Positions 18,171-30,285 of a stretch of 64,000 bases of DNA are shown here, piece after piece. Position 1 is the stretch's first letter, and each line of letters opens with the position of its first letter. Position numbers and translations under genes: made by a program. This DNA comes from Conchocele bisecta. Taxonomy: Eukaryota; Mollusca; Bivalvia; Lucinida; Thyasiridae. Below the pieces are notes generated by a model. It was not told where the DNA came from, ran no database searches, and saw nothing but the letters and a program-made list of their open reading frames with translations. The stretch covers positions 219,469,679 to 219,533,678 of the forward strand of contig CM055265.1 in assembly GCA_029237695.1 (NCBI GenBank), in the 5' to 3' direction.

Positions 18171-20580
18171 TATCACGCCAGGGTGACACTGGGCTAGTTT
18201 ACTGAAGGGATGAAACACCAAGCACGTTGTGGACAGAGACAACAAGGTATATCTTTACAATGATGATGCATTTACATAAATGAAATGCACAAACAATGGA
18301 TGAATATGTCAGTACGGACTACGTCCCACAGTAGCCACCGCCACAGGCACTTGCACAACCAAGGCACCTCCACAATTCTGGAACAGGTAGGTATATTTCA
18401 AAAGAATACGTCATTATGATCAGGATCAAGATCCAATGTTACAGTTCAGCTAATTAACTCCGCCATGATGGGAGTGACGTTCTAATGACATCGTAAGTCA
18501 CTTGTAACTATATGATACAGAGCCTACTTATATATAATAACACATCGGTGACGTCCTTAGCGATTCATCACGTACTTGGACGGAATGACGTCACCGGAAA
18601 ATAATGCCCCACTCGAATACGCCCTTGGTCCACGCGGAGCAGAGTCCCCGCTGGTACACGGTGTCGTGTCGTGGACTCCAGAATAAATAAATATGTGTTC
18701 CGTACTGGTTCTACGCATATACAAAATATGGACGTGCCGTCGCTCGTTGCTGACTGACTGGCTGCCTGGCTGGTGTACTGGCTGGTGTACTGGCTGGGAC
18801 TACAAAACACCAAAGGTGTAACGTGTTATAGTCTCAATAATAGTCACATTAGTGCACATGAAATCAATATCATGATTTCATGGCTATACTAAACATCATC
18901 ATATATTACAATGATGAAACAATGATGATAAATTGCAATGTACACAAAGATATTTTCACTAATTGGAAGAAGGGGGCTGATGGAATTCGCAAGTCGGAAA
19001 ATGCGATATGACACATAAATGAACAGCCACTATATCTAGTGTACCCAACGATAAATCTTTTCACAGCCGTACATGTGAATACAGACGTCATTCACAGTTA
19101 TTTACCATTAGTAAACAAACATTTTATTGCGACAGGCCTTACCTTGATCAGACTGCCCGTGGCCAACTGCGCTAACTTAATAAAGAGCTAATGTGCCAAG
19201 TATTGTCCTGTGCAGACTCACAGTATTACTTTACTAATAATAAACACTGTATACTCTAATCAGACTCTAGGATTCCAAACGCTGACCCAAAGCATCAGTG
19301 ATTGAAATAAATTATACTTCACATCATGTCCTTATTGCAGTTTACTGATGTACAAATCAATGCGTTTAGAGCAGAACTGTCTGATCTGGTCTATCCTGGT
19401 CGCAATAGCATTTACAATATTTACAATACACTGTGAACGTATATGACTTAATAAAATGAATGTACATACGACTGGGTTAGGAGTTTACATGTGTCCCCCA
19501 TAGAGTAAATGAATGTCGTCCAGAACATTCACGTTACAATTGTGACATGTTAAAATTGGCAATATGCTCGTGTATTGTATAGGGCGCAGACTGATATTTG
19601 ACTGAATCGCAATATAAAATGCATAGCTAATGTTAGTGACCATTTCAATCGAGTTCGCCCTTCGTTTACAAATACAATAAATTGCTAATGCAATTAGTCA
19701 GAGTGACATGCAATAAAAACACATGCGAATAATATGCCATTACAATACTCACGGAATGATGCTCCCACATGCCAGTCCTGTAATCGTTATCATTTACACG
19801 TAAATACGACGAATTAATGAATCAATAAGATTTGATTAAGGGAGATAATCTACATCAGCGGATACATGCCATAAGGCTTTTATTGACCAAGCGTTTGGTC
19901 GAAACCGGTCCAAATAACTCAGGTAAATGAAATAGTGTAGTATTATCGAGGATACGATAACACTGCGTAGAATTGCCGGTCTTGGCAAGATTCAGACTTA
20001 AATGGCAGCATTAGAAAGTAACTAAAACATATGTACTCACCAATTCCCAGTGAAAGCTTGCGATCCTATGTCTCACAAGAATGTAACTGAGTGTCCGACT
20101 GATAGTATATGGTGCTAAATCAAATATATACTCCAACCCTAGAGCACGACTATCCTCAGGTAGTCTGCCTGTTAATGTAAAACGTATGTGCCAAACATTT
20201 GGCTTACAATTTTGCGTAAGTGGACTAATGTTCTAACAGTCAGTCTAGCTTGTGAGATATCTGGTGAATTAATCTGAATTATTTCAGTCATAAGTAGATA
20301 TGACCTACTAGGTCATTAGGCTAGCATCTAAGTCTGCATAAACAGTGCTGATCACCCGGATATGACCAGTGCAAAATCCAATACTGGTGGTCCGTGCGAG
20401 GTTTCGGATAAAGCGCTATTCTCTCCAGCGGTTTATTCCACGGGAGCGATATTTCACACACCCATACCTATTCGATCGTCCGTACTAGAATATTCTATTG
20501 TTGTGCTATATACTAGTATTGTGTGACCCGTCTTACAAATAATGGATGATATAGAAAATAGTTGGCTACGATTCGTGACA
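18171..20580 (-). repeat. 3' LTR (left copy, full length, 2.4 kb)
   Basis: Plus-strand start TATCACGCCAGGG corresponds to TGTGACGCCAGGG in the other LTR; the plus-strand end is CGTGACA, immediately followed by the polypurine tract. Short inverted ends TGTGAC...GTGACA fit an LTR. A CTGGCTGGTGTA microsatellite lies at about 18750-18800. Confidence 0.8.
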
Positions 20581-20601
20581 ATACTCCCCCCTAAATAAAA
20601 G
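20581..20601 (-). promoter_or_regulatory. Polypurine tract
   Basis: On the minus strand the sequence just before the LTR start is AGGGGGGAGTAT, a typical plus-strand primer for an LTR element. Confidence 0.6.
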
Positions 20602-20960
20602 TGTGAAACACTTAGCGGTAATCACGAGTTGTACCGACACTGTTTACCTATATACATATATACACATCCTACACAACTTTTACTTTTTGAGCCCCAGGAT
20701 ATCGGCTATGGTGTGTGGTCTAAGACTTAATTAGATCCTACTCAAATAATCTGCACCCACATTGTCTGACCTACTGATGGCTCAGATTGTTATTTGTCCA
20801 TCTATGGAATAAATTCCGTCTTCTCTCTGCGTTCTTCTTCCTAACTCGCACGAATGGGTATGGACATGGATAATTAGAAGTTTCGAATACTCCTAACTGC
20901 CAAATGTTTCTGCCTCATATATGTCTATGTCAATAACTTTGTACGGGATGGGATAACCTT
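20602..20960. other. Residual spacer where RT/RNase H would be
   Basis: About 360 bp with no RT motif on the minus strand; stands in place of roughly 2 kb of RT and RNase H. Confidence 0.5.
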
Positions 20961-21501
20961 TTATCCGCAATAGGTCGAGGTAGACAATTCAATGTCATGA
21001 ATCTCTACATGGGTGCGCCCTGGTCTATCAGGCAGTACGTGCTCATACTCCTTACGCACCCTTTGTACTTCTACTTTTTGGTCCTTGGACAACCCTGGGG
21101 CTAAGTCCACCCTGTCTATCGATTCCTGTGTCCACATTGGACACGTCATGTGCTCATCGGCACTACACTCCACTGTACCCGAATTCCAGTTAGTTATGTC
21201 GTCAATTACCGCCGTGTTTATGACGGCTAGTACCCCCTTCCCTGGGCTTTGAGGCGTACGCTCTTCATAGCGATTCAACATGTTCACATGGAATGTCTTC
21301 AGTTTCCCCTTCATGTCGATCCTATAATCCCAGCCATTTAGTACCTCCACTATCACGAGTAACGGTTTGTTCCTATCAGTGGGGAGTTGTACTAACACCC
21401 GGTCACTCTCCTTATACTTTCGGTCACGCGCTTTCCTGTCATAGTACTTCGCGTACCGCTGACTCGATTTCTTGAGATTTTCTCTCGCGATTTGACATGT
21501 T
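20961..21501 (-). pseudogene. Integrase C-terminal linker up to the lost RT
   Basis: Open minus-strand reading 21398-20961: MLVQLPTDRNKPLL, then DYRIDMKGKLKTFHVNMLNRY (a GPY/F-like integrase tail) and RPGRTHVEIHDIELST, the stretch that normally leads into reverse transcriptase, followed by a stop. The RT domain itself is absent. Confidence 0.6.
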
Positions 21502-22623
21502 TTATTCGAGTTTCTGTCTGAGATCCAGTACGTACTGGTATGTTGTTTTCACGCTTTCGTCAAGTTCCTTCTCAGACCACAGATCCTTGAGAACACTTAT
21601 AGGACTTCTGACTGTTCTCCCATAGAGTAGTTCGAATGGAGAGAATGCTAAGCTTTCCTGTGGAACCTCGCGATACGCGAACAACAACGCGTTAATGTAC
21701 TTATCCCAATCTTTGGGACACTCGCTTGCCATGTGTTTGAGCATCTGCTTCAATGTACCCTTGAATCTCTTCACCAATCTGTTGCACATAGGATGGTAGG
21801 GAGTAGTCGTAAGTTGTCTCAGTGTTAATAGCCTACTGACCTCCCACATTACGTTCGACGTAAATTGAGATCCGCAATCAGTCAATAATTCCTCAAGAAT
21901 TCCTAATCGACTGAACATGTCTACGAGTGCCTCAGCTACTCGTTCTGCTTCGATACTCGGTAATGGTACTGCCTCTGGATATCGTGTGGCGTAAACTACT
22001 AGCGTTAGAATATACCGATTTGTATTATCCGTTGCTGGATAAATCGGTCCTACGATGTATACGGCTACGCGTTTGAATGGCGTTTCAATCAGTGGCATGT
22101 TGCCCAGCGGTGCCTTTATTACACGACCTTTCGAGATTGTTCGTTGACAAATGTCGCATGACCTGCAGTATCGTGTCACGTCACCGGACACGCCAGGCCA
22201 AAACAATTCTGCCAAAACACGATTTGTTGTTTTCTTTACTCCTAAGTGCCCTGACATAATAGATTCATGTGCCACCTTTAACACGGTCTGTCTAATTTTT
22301 TCCGGAACGACAAATTGATGGTATTTTATTTTGTTACCTTTTCGGTACAGAAATGACGTAACGTTACCGTTCTTAGAATACTTCACGTTTCCATGGTTTG
22401 CGTTTGTGTGTAATGACGTTAACGTAACGTCGCTTGTTTGTTGTTCTTTGAATTCACTACGGGAAACATGCGATACGGCTTCCGGTATCCGCAGTTTCCG
22501 GTACGATTCATCGCGTTTCAAAACCTGTGAACGCGTTTCAACTGCTAACGTGGTCGTGCCTTTGAAGTCATTCAGTACAGGAAGTTGTGACCCATCAATG
22601 TTCCCTATCGTTACATCGTACAT
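21502..22623 (-). pseudogene. Retroelement integrase
   Basis: 373 open codons. Zinc-binding HHCC region: AHESIMSGHLGVKKT...CRSCDICQRT. Catalytic core: VAVYIVGPIYPA, where the first catalytic Asp position reads Tyr; LLTDCGSQF with the second Asp; and PMCNRLVKRFKGTLK, where the catalytic Glu reads Lys. Two of three DDE residues therefore look lost although the frame is open. The first 110 residues contain the protease-integrase linker. Confidence 0.8.
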
Positions 22624-22638
22624 AGTTTCTTCTATGCA

Positions 22639-23181
22639 TTACGATTCGGTCTCTCCATTGAAAAATGGGGTGTCAAATGTGATTCTAGCTACAGGGACTT
22701 CACTCAAGCGTCTCTTGTCTACTAGCATACATGTGGCCACTCTCCTGATAAACTGATCAGGATGTACTAGTTCCTTTCTCACTACTACGCCCGTGCAACC
22801 TGTATCACGCATCACAGTCACCAATTTCCAATTTAACAAACCTTCTGCCACTGGCAATTTCGCACTGGAAAATTTGCATCCTGTAACCCTTGGACTCTGG
22901 TCAACTTCCTTAACTGCGCATATCATAGTGATTTCACCGTCATCTTTGGTCTGGTTGTCCTCCACAATACAAAAATTACCCTGATCTACAGGTGGGGAAA
23001 TGGGGCGCCCTCTGCCTCTTCCACGGTGGTGATAACGCCCTCTGCCCCTGCTCCTGCCTCTACTCCTGCCTCTATGTATTGCATCATCCATTTCTGGTTC
23101 GTCATCGGTGCCTGCAAAGCTTACCTTCTTTTGCCCATAGGCACCAGTGTCATTTTCCTCAAGGGCTGCAGCTCGATGCAT
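22639..23181 (-). CDS. Retroelement aspartic protease with Arg/Gly-rich leader
   Basis: 180 codons. An RGRSRGRSRGRGRYHHRGRG stretch (nucleic-acid binding, gag C-terminus) precedes the protease-like part with the active-site triplet in VMRDTGCTGVVVRKEL. Ends ITFDTPFFNGETES; integrase reading starts 16 bp downstream. Confidence 0.65.
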   Translation of the reverse strand: MHRAAALEENDTGAYGQKKVSFAGTDDEPEMDDAIHRGRSRGRSRGRGRYHHRGRGRGRPISPPVDQGNFCIVEDNQTKDDGEITMICAVKEVDQSPRVTGCKFSSAKLPVAEGLLNWKLVTVMRDTGCTGVVVRKELVHPDQFIRRVATCMLVDKRRLSEVPVARITFDTPFFNGETES

Positions 23182-23194
23182 GTGACCTCTTCTT

Positions 23195-24300
23195 GGGCAG
23201 TCTGGAGCTACATGACATTGACCTCCACAATGGTTACATGTAATGTTACGTCTGTCATTCTCTCTGTACGTTTCCCTACTTCTAACTCTACTTCTCTCGC
23301 CACTTCTCTCTCTCTACCATAGTTACGAGATATGGCATTGCCTCGATATTTCTCACCTTGATCTTTCACCTTCCTCTCATAACCTGTGTTACGATTCTCA
23401 CTTTTCGCTCTATTGTCTCGGTTCTCTCTCTATACTACTTACTTTGTACCACCTCTGGCTTCCGCACGGAAGTCAGCTTGCACTGCCATCTCATGTACTT
23501 TGCTAACGACCTTTTCCTTTAGAAAAACGTACAAGTCACGTCTGCAAGTGTTTAGTAACTGATCCATAAGCAAAACAAATATCACGCCTTCGTAAGTACG
23601 TTCGACTTTGCCTTGTTCAACCACCTATCAAGATAAATCTTAGCCCTGTTGATATATTGAACAAATGTCTCACCCGGCTCTGGCTTACCGTTCTTAAATT
23701 GCTTCCTAAACCCCTCTAAGGTTAAGTCAAACCTTTTGATCAAGGATGTCTTCAATGTGTCATAATCAAGAGCATCTTCCAACGATAAACGGGAGTAAAC
23801 ATCTAGAGCTTTGCCCCTTAATAATGTGCTAAAGTGTAATGACCACTGACCTTTCGGCCAACCTTACACTTCCGAGTAACGTTCAAACCGTGCCAGATAA
23901 CAATCCACATTGTCCTTATCTTGATCAAAATATGGTAATTTCTGACCTTTTGGTATCTTATGTTCGACTACTCGACTATAATTATCCGATATTCCCATTT
24001 CTGCCTTCGCTATCTCAACTTTCTGCGTTGTCTCTAACTCGCACATTTTGCATTCGTACTCCAATCTAACTTTTGTCATTTGCAAATCAATTCTTACCAT
24101 TTCCATTTCTCGTTCCTCCATCAATCTGTCTGCCTCAAGCTTATCTTTGTCCATCAGTCTCTCTACCTCTTTTGCTAGTCTCTCAGCATCAAGCCTATCT
24201 TTCTCAGCCTGTCTGTCAGTCTCCAGCCTATCTTTCTCGGCCTGTCTTTCTACTAGTCTATTCTCGCCCTCTCTATCTTGCTCTTCTTTGATAAAGGACC
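23195..24300 (-). pseudogene. Retroelement gag
   Basis: Starts with a long charged coiled coil (ADRLAEKDRLETDRQ-type repeats, 24290-24100), then the capsid-like core: PYFDQDKDNVDCYLARFERY, in-frame TAA at about 23866, LDYDTLKTSLIKRFDLTLEG and GETFVQYINRAKIYLDRW, a frameshift near 23600, and a CCHC knuckle CNHCGGQCHVAPDC at about 23245-23204. At least one stop and one shift break it. Confidence 0.7.
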
Positions 24301-25048
24301 TTCACTCCAGCACAGTTAATCAAAATTTCCTGCCTACGTCCTTTAACTATTTAATGGTCGACATGATTGCCTTCTACTGTCTCAACAAAATAGTCACTTG
24401 GTCACGAGGCGGAGAGTGCTATGAACAGCTCTCTAGAATACGGGGTCTCAGCACTACTGTCACGAGGACTGTGCGAGTCTCAACCCGATTCACGACTTAT
24501 TGGGTAATGTCAAATCCGGTATGTATTGTGTTCCTTCCCACCCGATTAATCCAAGTCCAACACGTATTTACACTGGTTATATGTCATGTTTAAGTTATAT
24601 GTCACCGTCTCATCTATCTCATATTGCATCCCATATCGTTAGGTAACTTGGGATATACGTCACCTTCCGCCTAGACTGGTATTTACAATTATGGGACATT
24701 TTCCATACACGAACAAAACATTAGATGGTCAATTGTGCTATAGTCATAAAACGTTTAACAACACACCAACGAAATGGACCCTGGGTCGAATGTTATAACC
24801 CGGAAAATAGTGAATCTGTCTCAGATGAAACCCAACCAACTAGATCGACCCATATTTTTTAGGGATACGCGTTGTGCCTCTTCACTGACAGATTACATGT
24901 TTAATAATAGTTTACCAATTGTCAGGGTGAAAGAGACATACCATAGCGTCGAGGTGTACAGCTTGCCGCTCGTCTTGGTGGTGAGGCTATTACCTGTACA
25001 TGGCTCGCAGATCCTGTGGTGGGTTGAACAAGTTATAACGGGTTATAT
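24301..25048. other. 5' leader of the LTR retrotransposon
   Basis: Untranslated leader between primer site and gag on the minus strand; a 94-codon plus-strand ORF here is not recognised. Confidence 0.4.
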
Positions 25049-25066
25049 TGCAAGATAGTCACCAAT
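25049..25066 (-). promoter_or_regulatory. Putative primer-binding site
   Basis: Directly after the 5' LTR the minus strand reads ATTGGTGACTATCTTGC; TGG a few bases after the LTR is usual for tRNA priming. The tRNA cannot be named. Confidence 0.4.
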
Positions 25067-26767
25067 TGTGACGCCAGGGCGACACTGGGCTAGGTTACTG
25101 AAGGGATGGAACACCAAGCACGTTGTGGACAGACACAACAAGGTATATCTTTACAATGATGATGTATTTACATAAATGAAATGCACAAACAATGGATGAA
25201 TATGTCAGTACGGACTATGTCCCTTAGTAGCCACCGCCACAGGCCCTTGCACAACCAAGGCACCTCCACGATTCTGGAACAGATAGGTATAGTTCAAAAG
25301 TACACGTCATCATGATCAGGATCAAGATCCAATGTTAGAGTTCAGCTAATTAACTCCGCCATGATGGGAGTGACGTTCTAATGAAGTCGTAAGTAACTTG
25401 TAACTACGAGATACAGAGCCTACTTGGGCGGATTGGGCCAATAACACATCGGTGAACGTCCTTCGCGATTCATTACGTGCTTGGACGGAATGACGTCACC
25501 GGAAAATGATACCCCACTCGAATACGCCCTTGGTCCACGCGGAGCAGAGTCCCCGCTGGTACATGGTGTCGTGTCGTGGACTCCAGAATAAATAAATATG
25601 TGTTGCGTACTGGTTCTACGCATACACAAAGTATGGACGTGCCGTCGCTCGTTGCTGGCTGGCTGGCTACACTGGCTGGTGTACTGGCTGGTGTACCTGC
25701 TGGGACTACAAAACACCAACGGTGTTGTTACCATAATGTAAATGTAACGTGTTATGGTCTCAATAATAGTCACATTAGTGCACATGAAATCAATATCATG
25801 ATTGCATGGCAATACTAAACATCATATATTACAATGATGAAACAATGATGATAAATTGCAATGTACACAAAGCTGTTTTCACTAATTGGAAGAAGGGGGC
25901 TGATGGAATTCATAAGTCGGAAAATGCGATATAACACATTAATGAACAGCCACTATATCTAGTGTACCCAACGATAAATCTCTTCACAGCCGTACATGTG
26001 AATACAGACGTCATTCACAGTTATTTACCATTAGTAAACAAACATGTGATTGCGACAGGCATTACCTTCATCAGACTGCCCGTGGCCAACTGCGCTAACT
26101 AAATAAAGAGCAAACGTGCCAAGTATTTTCCTGTGCAGTCTCACAGTATTACATTACTAATAATAAACACTGTACACTCTAATCAGACTGTAGGATTCCA
26201 CAGACTGACCCAAATCGTCAGTGATTGAAATAAATTATACTTCACATCATGTCCTTATTGCAGCTTACTGATGTACAAATCGGTGCATTTAGAGCAGAAC
26301 TGTCTGATCTGGTCTATCCTGGTCGCAATAGCATTTACAATATTTACAATACGCTGTGAACGTATATGACTTAATAAAATGAATGTACATACGACTGGGT
26401 TAGGAGTTTACATGTGTCCCCCATAGAATAAATGAAAGTCGTCCAGAAAATTCACGTTACAATTGTGACATGTTAAAATTAGCAATATTCTCGTGTATTA
26501 TACAGGGCGTAGACTGATATTGGACTGAATCGTAATATAAAATGCATAGCTAATGTTAGTGACCATTTCAATCGAGTTCGTCCTTCGTTTACAAATACAA
26601 TAAATTGCTAATGCAATTAGTCAGAGTGACATGCAACAAAAACACATGAGAACAATATGCCATTACAATACTCACTGAATGATTCTCCCACATGCCAGTC
26701 CTGTAATCGTTATCATTTACACGTAAACACGACGAATTAATGACTCAATATGATTTGATTAAGGGAG
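25067..26767 (-). repeat. 5' LTR (right copy, truncated to 1.7 kb)
   Basis: Colinear with 18171-19845 at high identity, then stops at AAGGGAGA where a palindrome begins; the remaining 0.7 kb of the LTR is missing and does not resume beyond it. Confidence 0.85.
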
Positions 26768-26876
26768 AAGTAGTATATGAGAGTCAAAAAGATACCACCT
26801 TCTGATAGAAGACCCCCCGCTACGCGCGGTGCCTCCATCAGGAGGTGGTATCATTGTTGACTCTCATATACTACTT
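26768..26876. mobile_element. 109-bp palindrome with Polinton-type ends
   Basis: Arms 26768-26806 and 26837-26876 pair almost completely around a GC-rich centre. Each outer end reads AGTAGTATATGAGAGTCAA inward, close to the Polinton A terminus AGTAGTAAAGAGGGAGTCAA. It may be two Polinton ends joined after loss of the whole interior. Confidence 0.5.
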
Positions 26877-26944
26877 GGATTTCCCCCCACTGTTATCACG
26901 GTATGTATGAGAAGAATGGGAAATATTTTTCATATATTTCTGGC

Positions 26945-27235
26945 ATGAGAAGTTACACCCTATTAGATATAAGAAATCCCTATGTTATACTCAGTATATA
27001 CAGTAATCTGTCATACATTTAGTAAAAATAAAATAACAACTGACACCCTATTAGAGATAATAAATCCCTATGCTATACTCAGTATATACAGTAATCTGTC
27101 ATACCTACCAACAATTTACACCCTATTAGAGACAAGAAATCCATAAGTTATACTCAGTATAATACAGCAATTTGTCATACATTTATTAAAAATAAAATAA
27201 CAACCGACTCCCTATTAGAGATAAGAATCCATTGG
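26945..27235 (+). repeat. Tandem repeat with CCCTATTAGAGATAAGAAAT units
   Basis: Four copies of a block CCCTATTAGA(G/T)ATAA...ATACTCAGTATA...GTCATAC, spaced about 75-110 bp. Confidence 0.85.
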
Positions 27236-27640
27236 TTTATTAAGAATTTTCGCTGAAAGAAATAGAAGTTATAACATATTTCTCTGATGTTAAGTTTTGT
27301 AAAGATACCAAGTATTTGACCTTGACTTTGGGATCAGCGAGGGTTGGACGGTCGTGGATTTGGTGCAGCATGGTAGTAGAGCCTTATAGGAATGCATGTG
27401 TGAAATAGTAAGCATTTTAGATGAAATAAATAGAAGTTATAACATATTTCTCTGATGTCAAGTTTTGTAAAGAGACTAAGTATTTGACATTGACCTTGGG
27501 ATCAGCAGGGGTTGGACGGTCGTGGATTTGACGCAGCATGGTAGTAGATCCTTATAGGAATGCATGAGTGAAATATTAAGCATTTCAGATGGTGGAAATA
27601 GAAATTATAACATATTTCTCTGATGTTAAGTTTAGTGACG
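27236..27640 (+). repeat. Tandem repeat, period about 175 bp
   Basis: The block AGAAGTTATAACATATTTCT followed by CTGATGT(T/C)AAGTTTTGTAAAG and GGTTGGACGGTCGTGGATTT occurs twice and starts a third time before the microsatellite. Confidence 0.85.
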
Positions 27641-27694
27641 GACGCACGCACGTATGTACGCACGGACGCACACACGGACGGACGGACGGACGGA
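27638..27694 (+). repeat. GGAC microsatellite
   Basis: Imperfect ACGGACGCACGC and pure GGAC repeats; another short GGAC run at 27850-27872. Confidence 0.9.
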
Positions 27695-28705
27695 CGTTCA
27701 AACATTTGAGAGTTATGAGCTATTTGTTCTTTAAAAGATCAAAGGATTAGCTCCTAAAGATCAATGGAATTATGAGCTTACCGACTATAACAAAGGAATC
27801 CTTTGTTACTAACCCTTACCCTAAGCCCCTAAACCCCCGATGTTGGCCCGGACGGACGGACGGACGGACGGACAACCTGACGTAGATTTTAGCCGGGATT
27901 GGCGCCGTTTTGACATTATCAAAAGTATCACGTACACGAACTCTATATAAAATATCCACTACCCACTATACCACATCAAATAAACAGCGGTTCCACCTAA
28001 CGTTTCTGTCTTAATATCAAAGGCATGCGCTATATTTTTCGGTACACATGAACTAATGCGATAGGAGAATGAACTAGCTAGGTTAAATTAACACATTGCA
28101 TCGTTAATTTAATGCACATATTTCGAATGTATCGCATATATTGGTAAATTTGGAAACAAACGGACCAATGGCCATTGGCCTGTTAAATTCTAGGCTCAAA
28201 TACCCGGGTATAGAATGACTCGACTGATGGTTTGATCTGCCATTTCATTGATAATGCCACGGGATCATGATCTGATCAGGATGATATACTGTTACAGAAT
28301 ATACGGCTAATTTTGGAAATAAATAACGGCAAATTACGATGACGTCTGCTCTAAAATATCAGTCAACTTGCGGACGTAATTTAAGGAAATCGATTATATT
28401 TTAAGGCTACATCTGTGACTAATTTGGCTACACCCGACACATTACACAGATCTAGTTGTAAATACACGTCGCTTTGTGTGGAAAAAAATAGATAATGCGC
28501 AGTGACGAGGTGTTGATCTGATGACACCACACAGCTGTAAATGTTGACTGACCCTTAGGCAATGTTTTGAAATTGACGTGTCGTTTTGATGTGTGCGCAA
28601 CACATCACTGTCGGAGACAACATGACAATTAACGATATACTCTCGATTATACACAGATCTATTAGACGGCTGGTTATTTAACAAAAAAAGTAGTTCAGTA
28701 CACCT

Positions 28706-28930
28706 TCGCCGATATCGTTTTTAGAAAATCAGTAATAATTTCCGTAAATTGTGTTGAAAAGTCGACAAAAATTGTATCACCGTATTTAGTTGTGCCGATA
28801 TTGTTTTAAAAAATAATTATTTTTTTCCGTAAATGGTGTTGAAAATTGACACAAAATATATAGCCGCATTTCTCCGATATTCGTTTAGAAAATCACCAAT
28901 ATCTTCTGTAAATGGTGTTGACACAAAATT
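28706..28930 (+). repeat. Imperfect tandem repeat, about 85 bp, three copies
   Basis: CCGATAT(C/T)GTTTTTAGAAAATCA...TCCGTAAATGGTGTTGAAAA recurs three times. Confidence 0.7.
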
Positions 28931-29296
28931 CAGCGCTCACGCGGAATTCAAATAAAATAAAATAAAAAATAATAATTTAATAAATAGACGCCGAATTCTA
29001 CTGTGTATGCGGCCAGTGAATTCTGGTCGTGGTAGCCACATGCGCAGTTTCAACAGTGTTGTGATCAGATGGAGGACAATAATTATTTCAAATTCATAAA
29101 AAAATGTTTGCTGTCCGAAAATTAATTAATTGTGACAGCCAAAAAAATAGATTTTGGGACAGTAAAAAATTATATGGTATAGACACTACCTCAAACTTAA
29201 AAAAACCCATATTTACAGCTATTTTTATTAAAATCATAAAATTGTGAATATATTAAAATCACAAAAATAATATATATGGAGAAAAAAAATAATATA

Positions 29297-29388
29297 CCAA
29301 GTCGAGGTTTGAATCCCCGACCCTTTCGGGAATCGGTAATTAAATCATAGAAGTCGGCGACATTAACCTCGCGACTGTTGCGCCATTT
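29297..29388 (-). repeat. tRNA-like sequence, possibly SINE-derived
   Basis: On the minus strand TGGCGCAACAGTCGCGAGG resembles an A box and GGGGATTCAAACCTCGAC a B box/T arm, with a long variable-arm-like hairpin (TTCCCGAAAGGG) between them. The T stem has imperfect geometry, so a working tRNA gene is unlikely. Confidence 0.3.
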
Positions 29389-30285
29389 ACGACGATTACA
29401 TTTATACAGAAGTGCTATCAGTATTACACAACCATTTGAATGTAATCATGTCTAAATTATTTTGCAACTCCATCTACAACGATACCGTTACAGAGATACG
29501 CTATTGAAACAACATGTATTAGTACCCATAACATATCGAAGTAATGTATCATTATATATCACAGGAGATAGATTAAAACTATGTATGCTAATAAACAGAA
29601 CAATCCGCTTTGATCCTTATGCAAATAGTTCGCGTGATATTGATTATCTCCCTTGCCAAAAGTAGTTCACAGATTTATTAATTCCAAATAACACGTGTTT
29701 GCGTAATGTTCACCACTCGAAATACACTCTCAAAATTCAACCATTTACATTTGGGGCGGATTCTGCAATGATTGCGATCTGTCCAGAATAAAAATAAACA
29801 ACACAAACACCATTTTGTTTCGTTTATTTCCTTACCTGACTGGAATCACTGGGAGCAGCCATTTTTATTTTAAATGACGTAGTAGACTTATTGACGTAAA
29901 TATTATAAGTATGACGTCAGTCACGTCTGAATGACGCACAAAATAGGTAGAGAGCAAACGCAAATGAAAATTGAGGGTCGTAATGGAAATGGATTAAATG
30001 TTGTGTAGCACAATGCATTTTGTTGTTATGGTTATTCCAAGATATCACTACGCATGCCTGTGTCGAAATCATGCGTGTTGAAATTGCGCATGCGTGTGTA
30101 TACAACGCCAATACGCTTGTGCGATCGCGAAGCAAACACACAAAATCAAGCAGGAGGTTGCAAAATCGCAATATTGAATAAGTTATGATAGAATCTGGCG
30201 TTTACGTTTTGCGCTCTCTTGCTCTTCGTTTCGCACTCTCGCAATCACGCTTCGCGTTTTCGAGTTCTCAACTTGTGCGCGAGAT

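Larger units (their letters stand above)
18171..26767 (-). mobile_element. Ty3/gypsy-type LTR retrotransposon, Gmr1-like order, defective
   Basis: Long repeats at 18171-20580 and 25067-26767 are direct copies (right one truncated). Between them on the minus strand: PBS-like site, gag, aspartic protease, integrase, then a linker that stops where reverse transcriptase would begin. Protease is followed directly by integrase, i.e. integrase precedes the expected RT position, the order known for Gmr1-like elements. No RT or RNase H reading is visible, and gag and integrase carry stops or lost catalytic residues, so the copy is non-autonomous. Confidence 0.8.

Noticed and set aside
22992..23506. 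Overlapping plus-strand ORFs with Cys/Leu/Ser-rich sequence
   Set aside because: Antisense to the Arg/Gly-rich and protease region.
24048..24593. 181-codon plus-strand ORF rich in Ser/Leu
   Set aside because: Antisense to the charged coiled coil of retroelement gag; the SLSxSLS pattern is the complement of that repeat.
29297..29388. Functional tRNA gene
   Set aside because: A- and B-box-like stretches exist but the T stem and acceptor do not pair properly; kept only as a tRNA-like repeat.
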